Positions 29,407 through 40,943 of a DNA stretch of 64,000 nucleotides are shown piece by piece. The number at the start of each line of letters is the position of its first letter. Position 1 is the first letter of the stretch. The stretch covers positions 108,449-172,448 of the forward strand of contig CAKOGP040001759.1 of the NCBI GenBank assembly GCA_933822405.4, in the 5' to 3' direction. The position numbers and the translations under genes were made by a program. This DNA is from Cylindrotheca closterium. Taxonomy: Eukaryota; Bacillariophyta; Bacillariophyceae; Bacillariales; Bacillariaceae. Below the pieces are notes generated by a model. The model saw only the letters and a list, made by a program, of their open reading frames with translations, was not told where the DNA came from and ran no database searches.

Positions 29407-29694
29407 AAAGGTATAGAAGATGAAGTCTCTCTGAGTGTACTGCTTCGTTTTCCAGGGGCTCTCAAGAGATGATCGTAGTTATGTTTCTTCAGAAACAATG
29501 TGGACGAGTGAGTGAGTCAGTCGAATAGTGCCCTCCTTCACCTGAAAAGCTTTTTCGCTGACGGAAGGGAAATGTATATTACTACTGTTCCTCGAAACAA
29601 AACAAACTTTTAAGGGAAATTGAGGATTGCATCATGCTTGAAAAGCAATATACAGTGTGAACTGACATAATATTCGAAGTTTCATCTAATGTAG

Positions 29695-30110
29695 ATGCAG
29701 GAAATTCCTTGTGTTCGTCGGATTTTGCGCGCGTTGCCTTCACATTTGAATAGTGTCAAGAAGGTCACCCAAAACGCCCAGAAAGAGCTCCCATCGCCTC
29801 TACCGGAATCTGTGAGAAAGAATGAAGCCATCAAGGCAGAGTCTGAAACGCCGATCGACGAAGACGATGGGATTCCACTCTGGCCCCGTTGTGAGCAAGG
29901 TGGTTGGTAATGTGAACCCTCGGTACGGGGTCTTTATAGACACTGCGAATGTAGCGTCACGGTTGGAGAGTAGCTCGCAGTAGACGAAGATTCGCTGCTC
30001 TGTAGCAAGCACCTGAAACACCCACTACCCTACGTGGCTGGACATTCAAGACTGAGGGGAAGGGGAAGATGACAACGGAGTATTATTGCGTGTGCTGAGA
30101 ATGAATTTCA
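29695..30110 (+). pseudogene. decayed third copy of the cyclase receptor (C-terminal end)
   Basis: 29826-30110 matches the last part of the cyclase domain of the copy at 30913-34782: [15 protein letters not shown], then in another frame [31 protein letters not shown] and a stop. At least one internal deletion and several stops make it non-coding. The 150 bp after it also resemble the 3' flank of copy 2 (TCTCCCTTTTGCTGAAG, then AAAACGGTCGATTTG), so it is a duplicated segment and not a processed copy. Confidence 0.8.
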
Positions 30111-30284
30111 ATCTCCCTTTTGCTGAAGTTTGGTAGACTAGTTTTTAAATGGAAAACGGTCGATTTGTAATCTAGTATGGTGTACTGATACCGATAGTTG
30201 TATATTGTATTCTAGCTTTCTTAGACAGGGACATGTATATAATTTACAAATAATACTCGCATCCGGGCTTTGCCGCAATAGTTC

Positions 30285-30335
30285 TAGGATGGGCACTCAA
30301 GTGATCGCGGAGTGAGTCGGATGTTGGCACAGAAA
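30285..30335 (-). pseudogene. relic of the phosphodiesterase gene tail
   Basis: GGGCACTCAAGTGATCGCGG and the bases after it match 35088-35115, the SDHLGAHA-encoding end of the gene at 34939-36050. It shows that the decayed cyclase copy was duplicated together with the end of its neighbour. Confidence 0.6.
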
Positions 30336-30370
30336 CATTTTCCGGAAATGAGGCAAAAACTCTTTTTGTT

Positions 30371-30540
30371 GTGACGTTAACGAGTTTTTCTGCCAGTCCG
30401 AAGCAGTCATTTCTGCTGGTAATAAATACACGTGCGCAGAGCGGTTCATAGTTTTAAAAGACATTTTCACTGTGAAAATTATTCCGGACTAAAAAACAGC
30501 TGACAAACTGCCGATGAGACCTGTGGACAGAAAGCCCGCA
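30371..30540. repeat. duplicated non-coding block, copy 1
   Basis: It aligns, diverged, with 30677-30822: TTTTCTGCC, CGGTT, an ATTTTC..GTGAAAAT core, CCGG and an end with GACAGAAAGCCC against GCAGAAAACGCCC. The core ATTTTCACTGTGAAAAT (30463-30479) has perfect 8-bp inverted arms. Confidence 0.6.
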
Positions 30541-30676
30541 ACTTTTCGCCAGTGGAAATTAGAAATCGATCGACTGTTTTTCTTTTAAGGCCGCGTTGAC
30601 GAATCTATCGAGAATACCATGTACAGTTGAGAGGAGAAGCCTTTACTAAATGGAAAAAAAGGGAACAGAACCTGAA

Positions 30677-30822
30677 TGACGCGAGTGACAAGATTTTCTG
30701 CCCCAAGTGGCGAAGCGGTTGTAAGAGGTATGATACATTTTCGGTGTGAAAATTAAGCCGGGCTATTTTATATCATGACTGCGCTGGCGAACTCCCGGTG
30801 GGACCGATGCAGAAAACGCCCC
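30677..30822. repeat. duplicated non-coding block, copy 2
   Basis: Partner of 30371-30540, about 90 bp upstream of the copy-2 receptor start. Its core ATTTTCGGTGTGAAAAT (30737-30753) keeps the inverted-repeat layout imperfectly. It could be a duplicated promoter element. Confidence 0.55.
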
Positions 30823-30912
30823 CAATAAACCGTCACATTTCTTGCTACCATATCGAAACCAACAAAAACATCAAGCAAAACTAAAGCTGTGAAATTGATT
30901 GGTTCAAGAAGA

Positions 30913-33900
30913 ATGAAGGTCCTTATCTTGCAATGGATGATGCTATTGCATCTTACCATGGCTCAAGATCTTCAGCAATATCAGTCCTCGTGCTTTACGG
31001 GAATACCAATTGACTCATCGAGACACAAACCAAAGTACAAGATTGGAGTTTTGGCAAATCGAGGCGTCGAAACTGCTTATACATCGTACAATGCCACCTT
31101 TGCGGAATACCTATCGGCAACGGCTGGGAAACGCTTTGACCCGCCAATTGATTTCGAAATGGTGGACGTCAGTTTTGTTTCCATGTTCGAACAGATTGAA
31201 GCAGGAGATCTAGACTTCCTATTTTCGAGCCCAAGCGTTTCCTCTTGCATTGCGACACAGTTTGCCACCCAATCACTCGCTTCACTCATTGTGTCGACCG
31301 AAGTTGGCGTGCAGACCGTCAGCATGTCTGAGTTTGGTGGTCTGATTATCACACAAGCAGGCAATGATAATATCAACACCATCACAGACTTGAGGAACAA
31401 GACGATTGCCGCCATCTCCATTGCTGGGTTTGGTTCTGGCCTGATGCAGTTCTATGAGATGCAAAAGAATGGTATGTCATTTGTTACCGACCCTGCTCAG
31501 CTTGTCTTCACCGGAAACCAGGATGATATCGTTCGAGGAGTGCTGGATGGTACCTTTGACGTTGGCTTCGTACGTACAGGATTGATTGAACGGACCAGAG
31601 ACGAAGAAGGCAACCTAGTCGACTTTACCAAGATCAAGATTATTGACAGCCGACAAGACATGACAGCTTCGGGAACTGTCTTTCCATACAAGCATTCGAC
31701 GCCACTCTATCCCGAATGGAACTTTGTTGCTACGAAAAAGACTCCGTTCGAGATCAGCCAAGAAGTACAAGCAGCTCTTCTTTCAGTCAAGAGGCAAGGA
31801 GACACAGGGCTAATGGTGGAATCATGCCTTGAAGGCAACATCAACCCTGCAGATCATTGTAATGATCTTGCTGTGGTGGATCCCCAAGCTTCTTGTGACA
31901 CTACAATGGATACGGCGCTTGCGGCAGCCAAGGCTCTTTCTGATGGGAGATACGCTGGTTGGAGAACAACATTATCCTACGACGATGTAAACGAGCTCCA
32001 TTTCGATACGAATATCCTCAAGAGAGATCCAGTCACTCGAGATTGGAGGTGCTCTTCTTCTCCTGACTTGTATGACAAAGTTGAATGTCCAGTTGGATTC
32101 TTCAAGTTGCCGAGAGACGAGTTTGATTCATCCTGTGAAGATGCTGGACTTATCTGCCCAGAAGGGTCCGAATGCTTATGCAAACCGTGCTTCGAGGCTT
32201 TCCCTGTCGAAGTTGCACCACAAGCCACATATAAGCCAGGAAATGGATGCAAGAAAATGAGCATATGCGGAACCCTTGTCCAAAATGATGTTCTCAACTT
32301 CACAATTGCAGACAATCTTGAGCTTAGAGAACGCTTGAATCTGCGGGTCGTTGCTCTCGAGGGGAATAATGAGCGTGAGATTGATGTGGTGCCGGGACAA
32401 AAGCCCAATCAATATGTGCTACCTTTGACTTCCACTCGTGTCGGACTAATGGTCCTTGAGATCTTCAATGGTGAAGAGCAAATAGATGAATCTCCGCTCC
32501 GTGTGCAAGTGGTGTATCATACATGCCCAACCAAGCAAACTCCCAACGAAGATGGAACTTGCCGCTGTGAAGATAGGACATTTTCGATGTTTGGGAGATG
32601 TGTCGAAGGCCAACATGTCATGTGGGGTGAGTACTTGAATGTCATTTCTCGAATCTGCTTCTTGGACTGCCCTATCACTCAAACTGCGTTCTCCATGTAT
32701 CTCATGATCCGCGTTGAATGTAGGTACTTTCATTCCGATCATGACAATCCTGGCCGTCTGCGTATCGTGCTATGTGAGAAAAAAGAGCAGGGAAGCCGAC
32801 AGTTTGTGGTTGGTGAAGAGTTCTGAGCTGGAGCTTAGTGATCCACCGAAAGTCATTGGTGAAGGAAGATTTGGATTTGTCCTCCTTGCAAACTACAGAG
32901 GCTCAAAGGTTGCGGTTAAAAAGGTTCTTCCGACAAAGAGAAGGACTGGTTCGAGTGGTAGTACGTTTTGGGGCGGCTGGTCGAACAGTAGCGGTAGCAA
33001 GTCAATTTCCAACTCGAAACGAGATGAAAGTGGTGCTTTGGACACATATTTGGATTTGGAAGAAGGATCCGATAGAAAGGTCAAACGTTCGAGCACCAGC
33101 TTAACCTCGGGCTCTGCAGAATCAAAGTTAGTCGACTTCACGGACAGACCAGACACAGGAAAAAAAACTAGCGTTACATTTTCAATGGAAGTTCAAGAAG
33201 TATCGATTGATTCAGATGAGGAGAACATCCTCACTGCAAGCTCAATGGAGTCAAAGAGTCGCTTTAGAAGAAAGAGTGAATTCGTTAAAGAAATGAGGCT
33301 GTTGTCAAAGCTTCGTCATCCCAACATCACCACTGTTATGGGTAAGTGCAGGCTCATGATAATATCACTCGTGTCAACAAACATAAAGCTCACATTGTTA
33401 CCTCATTGTTTTGACAGGCGCGGTCATTGAAAAAGGAGTCGAACAGGTGAGTGCCGAAATCCAGATTTCCATCGGTATTGACCGAGTACGATATGCCTAA
33501 TGTTTTGCTCCACTCGTTTTAGATGATGATCATGGAATACATGGAACACGGGTCGCTCCAGGAGGTACTTCTGAATCCGTCAATCATGTTGGAAGCCGAC
33601 CTAATCCATAGCATACTGCAGGACATTGCCCAAGGTGTTCGTTTCCTCCACGCTTCAAAGCCGCCAATAGTCCACGGCGATTTGAAAACTGGAAACATTC
33701 TCATCGACTCCAAATTCCGGGCGAAGCTCTCCGACTTTGGATTGTCTCACCGAAATACTAAAAGTGCGACCGGTACACCGTTGTGGATGGCCCCTGAACT
33801 TTTGACCGGTCGTTCATTGAACACTCGCAAATCTGACATGTATTCGGTTGGAATAATGATGAATGAGGTATTCTCTCGACAGGAACCGTACAGCGAAGCA

Positions 33901-34782
33901 ACAGAATCAAACGAGGATCTAATCAACGCAATTACGGATAGCCGACAGAGCCGGCGCCCACTAATTCCGACAAAATGCCCAGTCAAGGCCAAGAAACTTG
34001 TTCAATTTCTTTGGCACTCCGATCCAGAGCTTCGACCCAGTGCGGAAGAGCTTGACAATCGTCTGCAGGAGCTGGACGCTAGTGTCTTTGAAGCTGTTGC
34101 GTCCCGATCGAATCGTCGTTTGCTGGGTAGCCAGAATCAAGCAGAGTCCAAGCACTTTCTGTATCAGGCGTTTCCTCGACATGTCGCCGAAGTCATAGCC
34201 AAGGGAGGAAAAGTCGAGCCGGAATCTCATGACAGCGTTACTATATTCTTCTCCGACATTGTTGGCTTCACCAAGATTGCATCCCAGTTTGAACCATTGA
34301 AGGTTTCTCAGCTGCTTGATCGATTGTACCACAAGTTCGATGATCTATCAAGAAAACATGAGCTCTTCAAGATTGAAACCATCGGCGATGCCTACATGTG
34401 CGCTGGCAATCTAGCCACCGACCAGTCTGGCGATCATGCGAAGCGCATCGCTCTGTTTGCAAAAGAAGCCATCACGGCAGCATCTGAAACGCCGATCGAC
34501 GAAGAAGATCCTTCACTTGGCTTTATCAAGATTCGAGTGGGATTCCACTCTGGTCCCGTAGTGAGCAATGTGGTTGGTAATTTGAATCCTCGGTACGGAG
34601 TCTTTGGAGACACTGTGAATGTAGCATCACGAATGGAGAGTAGCTCTGAGGTGGAAAGGATTCACTGCTCCAAAGCAAGCGCCAGGTTGCTGGTGAGACA
34701 AGCACCTGAAATTCCCACAACCCTTCGAGGATACACTGCACTTAAGGGGAAAGGAAAAATGTCAACGTATTGGGTGTTCTGA
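30913..34782 (+). CDS. receptor with PhnD-like ectodomain, TKL kinase and guanylate-type cyclase, copy 2
   Basis: Exons are 30913-32626, 32724-33341, 33418-33446 (29 nt) and 33523-34782; the product has 1206 residues. The upstream frame begins at GTG, so the ATG at 30913 with its signal peptide is taken. Domain order equals copy 1: PhnD-like binding fold (about 40-300, IGVLANRGVETAY ... GFGSGLMQFYEMQ), Cys-rich region, membrane helix (about 573-590), kinase with GEGRFGFV, VAVKKV, a shorter Ser-rich insert, HGDLKTGN, DFG and APE, then the cyclase with FFSDIVGFT, IETIGDAYM and PRYGVFGDTVN. An extra intron (97 bp) cuts the membrane-helix region and is absent in copy 1; the last two introns match in position and phase. 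Predicted role: a cell-surface receptor that makes cGMP on binding a small ligand. Confidence 0.9.
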
Positions 34783-34938
34783 GCATTTTGCATCTCTCTT
34801 CCCTTTTGCTGAAGCATTGTATGCTTACATTGCATTGTAACGATTCAGAGAGGAAAATCTAAAACGGCTGATTTGAAATCTAGTTTTCTATGTATGCATT
34901 CTAGAAAGGATACTTCAAGATCTTTCGTGCAATATTGT

Positions 34939-36050
34939 TCAAGCATATGTCATCAAGTGTGATGAGAATAGAAACAGGAGAGACATCGTAGACCAGCACA
35001 GGCCGAACATGCTCGAATCCGAACTTTCCGTAGAGGAAGCACCCCCGTTTGCCGACAATGGTTCCAACTTGACGGTAGCATGGGCACCCAAGTGATCGCT
35101 GAGTCGGAATGCTGGATTTGCCGTTTGCACAAACCCGTCCACTCCAGCACTTACGACTGTGTACTCTCCGGACAGGCCAAATACAAAGTCAATTCGACTC
35201 GAGCTGGTAGTCAATCCCACCTCGACATCGGGCGGATAAAGAGAACGGAAGATGTCTTTCGTAGTGGGACCCAAGACACCAAGAAGTTGTTGGTAACCCT
35301 CTTGAACTTCGGTCAATTCGTCATTCCACTCGTCAGTGTTGAAATCTCCGAGTCCAAAGACAGGTACCTTGTCAATATCCAAGCCTTCGGTTTCTTCTAA
35401 GTTCTTCAAAAAACGGTCAATGGAATTTCGCATTTCTCGTGCTTGGTTCAACCGGATTTCCAATGGCCCACCAGCATTCAAGTGAGTGTTGGACACGATC
35501 AAATCTCGAGTCGAGCCGTCGTCATCGGGAACCTTGATGTGTGCTGTCATAGCTCCCTTACCACTGAAGGCATCAATGCCTGAGCTGTTGCCATACTGGT
35601 GAAAGGCAAAGGACTCGATAGGATACTTGGACAAAATCATTAGGCCACTATCCAACCCCAAATTCAATCCCGTAAGTGGTCGTGGTTCTGTCGACACATT
35701 GTAAGGATAAACTTCCTTCAGTCCTTCAAATAATAAATCTGGATATGTTGTCTGTGTGCCCGACCAAACTTCTTGTAAGCATAAAATATCGTAGGTACCA
35801 CTTCTAAACTCTGCAATGTAGTCTGGAATCCGATCCATGGCTGGAACGGAAGCAGTTAAGATGAACCATACATTCTGAGATATTAAGGAAACTTCCACTG
35901 CCGAGGCAACTGATGTCAGAAAGAGGCTGCACAATAGTAGTCTAGAGCTGTGGAGCAATATTTAAAGGAGATGGAATAAAAGTAGGTTAGTCTCTGTGAG
36001 TATCATGGTTGGAACACATCAAAGTGTCATCTTCGGCTGACGTACATCAT
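34939..36050 (-). CDS. secreted DNase I-like phosphodiesterase (sphingomyelinase-type)
   Basis: The main exon is 35947-34939. Its frame has no ATG before the conserved domain, and a CCACAG acceptor sits at its start. A 5-base coding exon ATGAT at 36050-36046 followed by GTACGT restores the frame exactly and gives MISRLLLCSLFLTSVASA, a good signal peptide; the total would be 337 residues. The domain is endonuclease/exonuclease/phosphatase: SQNVW, CLQEVW (metal Glu), SGLMILSKYP, SNTHLNAGG, GLGDFNTDEW, SRIDFVF and SDHLGAH carry the expected catalytic Asn, Glu, Asp and His residues. The order resembles neutral sphingomyelinase-like members. A hydrophobic C-terminus (about 320-335) may be an anchor. 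The substrate, lipid or nucleic acid, is open. It is convergent with the receptor. Confidence 0.8.
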
Positions 36051-36497
36051 CCTGAAATTATGTTCGTGTGTATTGAAAAAATGCGGTCGGTCAGTGATGA
36101 CGAGTGATGACTGAATGAATCGATCTTGTGAAATTTGAAAATCTGATCTGAACTTCCCGAGTGTTCCAAGAGGAGAAGTGACGGAATGAATCAATCTACA
36201 GTATTTAGCGTTGGGGGATATTTTAATATTGAGCTCGCGTCGAGTGTCCCCGAAAGACAAAATTCTGTCACAAGCATCCCGAGGTCCGCTCTTCCATCCG
36301 TATCGTGCACCTTCTGTCGCAGGCCAAGCCTACCGCGCAGCCTTTTTGTCACTTGTATGTCACAGGCGCGTGGTGTGACTTGAAAACTGACCAAATTCAG
36401 AAAATTGAGATTGACATCACATATTTTTTTCCCATCACACAAGTCTTCTCCATTTGTTGGTTGGAACACAAGGACCTTTCTCGTTGCCACCACCACC
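36051..36497. other. divergent intergenic region
   Basis: It lies between the phosphodiesterase (minus) and the first acidic gene (plus). No repeat or RNA recognised. Confidence 0.5.
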
Positions 36498-38516
36498 ATG
36501 TCGTCGATGATCTTCGAGGCAATGCTTGCAACCGAAAGACTCTACGACAATTCAGTCGGGGTCTTTAATGATTGCTTGACCAGTCCAAAAGAGGAAGCTG
36601 TGATTGCCAACGAGGATTTTGTGCGCCACATGCTGGATCAGACTACCAACAAGTCAACCAATATCTACTCCTACGATAGCGATGAAGAAAAGGTCGAAAA
36701 TGATGACCTCGATGACCTAGTCATGATGATTCAGAAACGCCAGAGAAAAGACAATGGTGGTCAAGAAGAAGAAAAAGACGAAGAAACTCCGTCTTTGGAT
36801 GGCACCAACACCACTGCAAGCAGTGAAAATGGAAGACTAGCATCTCGAATGTCATGCAACATGGAACAGCTGTGTGCGCATGAGCAGTATGGTCTCGACA
36901 TCTGTCTGTTCCTCTTTTCGCCCAACTCGCCACTACACTCCCCAGATCGTCAGCTTTGTGATCATGAAGATGATCATGATCCAAACCCCGCCCAAGACGA
37001 CTCGGTTGTACAAGAAAACGATACCAATGACAATGACGAGAGCTGGTTCGGTATTGAGTGTGGAAAAATGTGTGGAGGAATCAACCGTGCCATTGAGGCA
37101 GACGAAAAGACTGCACAAACGGCTGCGAATTCAGAGTCTAGCAGAGAAGATGGTTCCACGACAATAGATGATTCCTTGGGAGAATTCACCTATGAGTCGG
37201 TCGAAGAAGACGATGATGAACAACAGGAAAGAGGCATTGTTCCACCAAATGCCTTGGCCACATATCTGATGGGTCTGATTGCCGAGAACACGGACGAGGC
37301 GAGTGGTGGTGGTGGTGGTCAAGAACATCATTCCAAGAATCTGGGCTTGTTGGAGTGCAATGATCGATCCATCCTTTCGGGAGAGATCAAAGTGCCCTTC
37401 AAAGAGCTCCCAGAGCCAGCTGGTCGATGTATGACAGAGCCAAGTGATGATGATTACTTGATGCTCCTCCAAACTGACCCCAAGGGTACCTCCTTTTGCA
37501 CCGATGACGAAATGTCCGACGTTGACGATGCTGGTGATGACGAGTCTGAAGACTCCGAAGAAACGGACGAGCTTTGCCCAAGATATCCAACCCAAGCAAC
37601 AAGACAAGCACTACGATCCTCCCTTCCCCCCTATGTCCCTCAAGGAGAGTTTTCTCCTCGTCGCCAGTACGACTATTCCGAGCACCACTTGGAACCAGAT
37701 GGTGCTACCATTCTCTCTGGTGATGAGGTTTCTTCTGCTGTAGAAAGCGAATTTTCAAAAGGAAATGCTCAGCAGGAGAGTAGTAATAGCCATACTCATC
37801 GTGAGGCCGACAGCAATAGCAACTTGGAAAATGGCGGAAAGACAATTTACGTGGAAATTTTGACGAGCGCCGACCTGGTCCATGATGCTGGCAGTGTCTC
37901 GTCTTCCTTGTGGTCGCATCGAGCCTTGTTGGACGATGACGATAGTATTCTCAATGAGGATTCTTCCTGGGAAGACTACCGAGAACCAGATGGCACCAAG
38001 TTTGCCGACATTGTGAAATACCAACAGCAAGATAATGATCATCATGCGACATCATCATCGTCATCCTTCCCAGCAGCAGCACCAACCGTAAACGAAATTC
38101 TCAATGACATCATGTCAGACGACGACGACGGCGACGAACAAGAGCAAGAGCAAGATACTACTAGTACGATCGTCTTTTCGGAGCCCTTTGATGAAACCCA
38201 AGATAACTTTCGTTCCTCGCCTCGCCAACAAATGCGAAGCGGGATGATGAACGATGGTGCCCATGCTACCTTTGAACTCCCACACATCCACAACCAAGCA
38301 TACAAGCCTACTCAAAAGCCCAAGACCAGCCTGGAAAAACGTTTGAATTTGTTGGAACGGCTCAAAGGGCTCCGCGATTCCGACACGCACATGCTGTGCG
38401 CCTGCGTCCAAGGATGTGGAGACTTTGCCGATGCCACCTTTTTTGAAGGTGCCGGGGACGAGGCCAGTCAAGAAGAAGAGGGGGGAAGCACCATGGAGCA
38501 ACTCTCCTTGGATTAA
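36498..38516 (+). CDS. acidic, disordered protein of unknown function (1)
   Basis: The first ATG of the frame is at 36498, in a CCACCATGTCG context, giving 672 residues. The protein is very rich in Asp, Glu, Ser and Gln, and mostly disordered. The structured-looking parts are the N-terminus (MSSMIFEAMLATERLYDNS), a short FAD-like Cys-containing end (LCACVQGCGDFADATFFEG) and a helix LEKRLNLLERLKGLRD before it. Hydrophobic islands such as NALATYLMGLIAEN recur between acidic tracts. There is no signal peptide. It heads a run of four acidic genes. Roles for such proteins range from nuclear scaffolds to mineral-associated polyanions; none can be chosen here. Confidence 0.72.
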   Translation: MSSMIFEAMLATERLYDNSVGVFNDCLTSPKEEAVIANEDFVRHMLDQTTNKSTNIYSYDSDEEKVENDDLDDLVMMIQKRQRKDNGGQEEEKDEETPSLDGTNTTASSENGRLASRMSCNMEQLCAHEQYGLDICLFLFSPNSPLHSPDRQLCDHEDDHDPNPAQDDSVVQENDTNDNDESWFGIECGKMCGGINRAIEADEKTAQTAANSESSREDGSTTIDDSLGEFTYESVEEDDDEQQERGIVPPNALATYLMGLIAENTDEASGGGGGQEHHSKNLGLLECNDRSILSGEIKVPFKELPEPAGRCMTEPSDDDYLMLLQTDPKGTSFCTDDEMSDVDDAGDDESEDSEETDELCPRYPTQATRQALRSSLPPYVPQGEFSPRRQYDYSEHHLEPDGATILSGDEVSSAVESEFSKGNAQQESSNSHTHREADSNSNLENGGKTIYVEILTSADLVHDAGSVSSSLWSHRALLDDDDSILNEDSSWEDYREPDGTKFADIVKYQQQDNDHHATSSSSSFPAAAPTVNEILNDIMSDDDDGDEQEQEQDTTSTIVFSEPFDETQDNFRSSPRQQMRSGMMNDGAHATFELPHIHNQAYKPTQKPKTSLEKRLNLLERLKGLRDSDTHMLCACVQGCGDFADATFFEGAGDEASQEEEGGSTMEQLSLD

Positions 38517-39719
38517 AATACTGATGAAATATGATGAGACAGACAATAAGAATAACGACGACTGACTGATTGGATGATGGAAAGAAAAAAGGTTTCTTGG
38601 AATAGTGTCCAAGGAACGATACACTAACAAAGTAGTAGCAGTCTTGTCTCGTCAGAGAACAACAACAACAACAACAAACAAACTAGAGAATAGAGAGTGG
38701 AGGATGTATGTATGCATGTATGTATGTAGAAGAGGAATAAAAATAGTGTCGCCACTAGCAGAAATGATACATTCTTTGTTGGGTACTATTCCCAGCATTT
38801 TTTAAAATTTTCATTCCTTGTATCTCTTCAAGGAGATTATGGAAGTCACCTACAAGCAAAACAATAGGACGACGACCAAGGTTGGTCCCGTGGTTGGGGT
38901 CCCGCGTCTGAGAGTGTTTATACCGAAGTAGGAGGCCAACATTCATTCATTCATTCATATCGTGTACTGAAAAGCAATTATTATACAGGAGTTGTCGTCG
39001 TGTTTGAATGCACCATAGTACACAGTGCGCCACCATGATATGAGGAGACGTTTTAGGACCATTGAAACATTGCCAAGGTGCAAGTTACGGATCCGAATGA
39101 ATGAATGTATGTATGTATGATGACATCCGACTTCAATAAGGTTCTTCGAACGCCGACAATAAGAAAGCAAAGCTGCCTACAACAATCCAAAGCTGGTACT
39201 GCCGCTTTTCTGCCTATAAAGCCTTGGGTCTTCTTCTGCTTGTCATCCTACATCACGATGATACAATACATGCATTGCAGACGATGGGTAAAGGCTCGAT
39301 CATCGGGGGGACTTTTATGATATTGAAGAAAACTATTTCCATTGTTTACGGGGAAAGCATCCACAGCGTTCCCCTTTTATATTGGCGCCGCGATTGGAAA
39401 ATTTCACATCGGAGTAATCACCTAAGTAAGATGCCGATGGATGTCGTGGTGACAGGGATAGGATATCGGTTTGAACCCCATACTTATGGCATTTGAATGA
39501 GAAACAGTCCGCAACGGCTAGGAATGGCGGGAGACATAGAGTGGCGCCCCAAAACACACATGGTTGTCTACGGGAATGAAAAAATTGTTAGAGGCTCCAC
39601 GTGCAAAGTCATTTTAGAGAATATTCACTGCCGTACCAGTGATCGAGCTCTTTGATCGAGGCACCACCAAACAAACTCGTAAAACTTCACAAAATCTGTT
39701 TCGCAAACAAAACAATAGA
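38517..39719. other. intergenic, with GTAT microsatellite
   Basis: No supported gene in 1.2 kb. A (GTAT)n-like run lies at about 38703-38729, an ATTC run at about 38941-38958, and another GTAT run at about 39103-39118. Confidence 0.5.
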
Positions 39720-40943
39720 ATGCCAGAATCCAAGCAGAAGTATAGTAATAGCACTAGAATGACGGAACTAGAGATTCCCTTTGACGAGCAGATTGCTAAT
39801 GAACACCACTCATTAGTAAAGTCAGCCTTGAGCAAGAATTCTTCCATGGATGACACTACCTCAACCGTCTGCTGTGACTCCTCTTCTGATGATGATGGTG
39901 ATTCTTCATCATCATCATCTCATTCTTTTTCTGCCAATCATCACTCAGTCGCTTGTGCAGTGGATCGTTGTTATCAACAATACAAAGAGAGTGATTCGTA
40001 CGAAGTGGAATACAGTCTAGCCGAATACGAATCCAAAGTCTATTTGGAAGATTTGAAGGATCGCCTCGTCGATGAAACACCAATCATTGAAGAATTGGTG
40101 GACGAGGACATTGGAGATGAGTTTGACTATGATGAGGACGATTATGATTATGAAGATGATGAGGATTCGTTTCTTTCATTGAATTCTTTGGAAAAGGAAG
40201 ACTTTGAGGTTTTCATTGAAGAAAACTCCAAGCTGGGACCCAAAATGGGAGGATGCTTGGGATTGGTGCGCATGGGAATCTTTGAACGCGATAATGAAGA
40301 AGACAATGATGACGACCTTTTGTATGCCTACGGTGACCTTCACTTGATGCAAAGTATGACGGACCAATCTAGCATCTACGATGTTCCGGACGAACAGCAA
40401 TCATCGAAAGCAGCAGAACCTTCTGGGGAACGATTTGTGGTCCGTGAGATCAATTACACAAAGGATGGGTCATCACTTAAGAATGCCAATGTTGTCACTG
40501 GAATCAACTTGACAGAAGGAGCACCCGTTCTCGAGACAGCCAGTGTCAGTTCTGACGAAGACTGGGGTGATGACGATGATGATGATGATCACACTCATAA
40601 CGCTTCATCCATTTATTTGGGAGGAGCCTCCATTCAGTTTGCTGATGATGAACGCAGCAATGCCTCGTTGATTCTTACTTGCGAGTTGAACTTTGAAGAT
40701 GACGACGATGAGTTTGATGATGATGACGATGACGAGGATGATACTGATGAAGAAGATAGTATCATCAATTACGCCATGCCCACCAACTTGGAACCAGATG
40801 GCATCAAGATGCGCTCCAAAGTGGACGGACTCATTGCCGAGATTCGAGGCTTTACATTGGATCCCAATGGGTTTCCAATTGCCCAAGACTTGGAAGTCCT
40901 TCACCTAGAAGAAGAACCTCAATGTGAGATTCTGGAGGTTTGA
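39720..40943 (+). CDS. acidic, disordered protein of unknown function (2)
   Basis: The longer open frame starts at GTG; the first ATG at 39720 gives 407 residues. Poly-Asp runs (DDDDDDDH, DDDDDEDD) and a DYDEDDYDYEDDEDS tract alternate with ordered islands: YEVEYSLAEYESKVYLEDLKD, MGGCLGLVRMGIF and LIAEIRGFTLDPNGFPIAQDL. LEPDG occurs here and in the gene at 36498-38516, hinting at common descent. No signal peptide or membrane helix. Function unknown. Confidence 0.72.
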   Translation: MPESKQKYSNSTRMTELEIPFDEQIANEHHSLVKSALSKNSSMDDTTSTVCCDSSSDDDGDSSSSSSHSFSANHHSVACAVDRCYQQYKESDSYEVEYSLAEYESKVYLEDLKDRLVDETPIIEELVDEDIGDEFDYDEDDYDYEDDEDSFLSLNSLEKEDFEVFIEENSKLGPKMGGCLGLVRMGIFERDNEEDNDDDLLYAYGDLHLMQSMTDQSSIYDVPDEQQSSKAAEPSGERFVVREINYTKDGSSLKNANVVTGINLTEGAPVLETASVSSDEDWGDDDDDDDHTHNASSIYLGGASIQFADDERSNASLILTCELNFEDDDDEFDDDDDDEDDTDEEDSIINYAMPTNLEPDGIKMRSKVDGLIAEIRGFTLDPNGFPIAQDLEVLHLEEEPQCEILEV

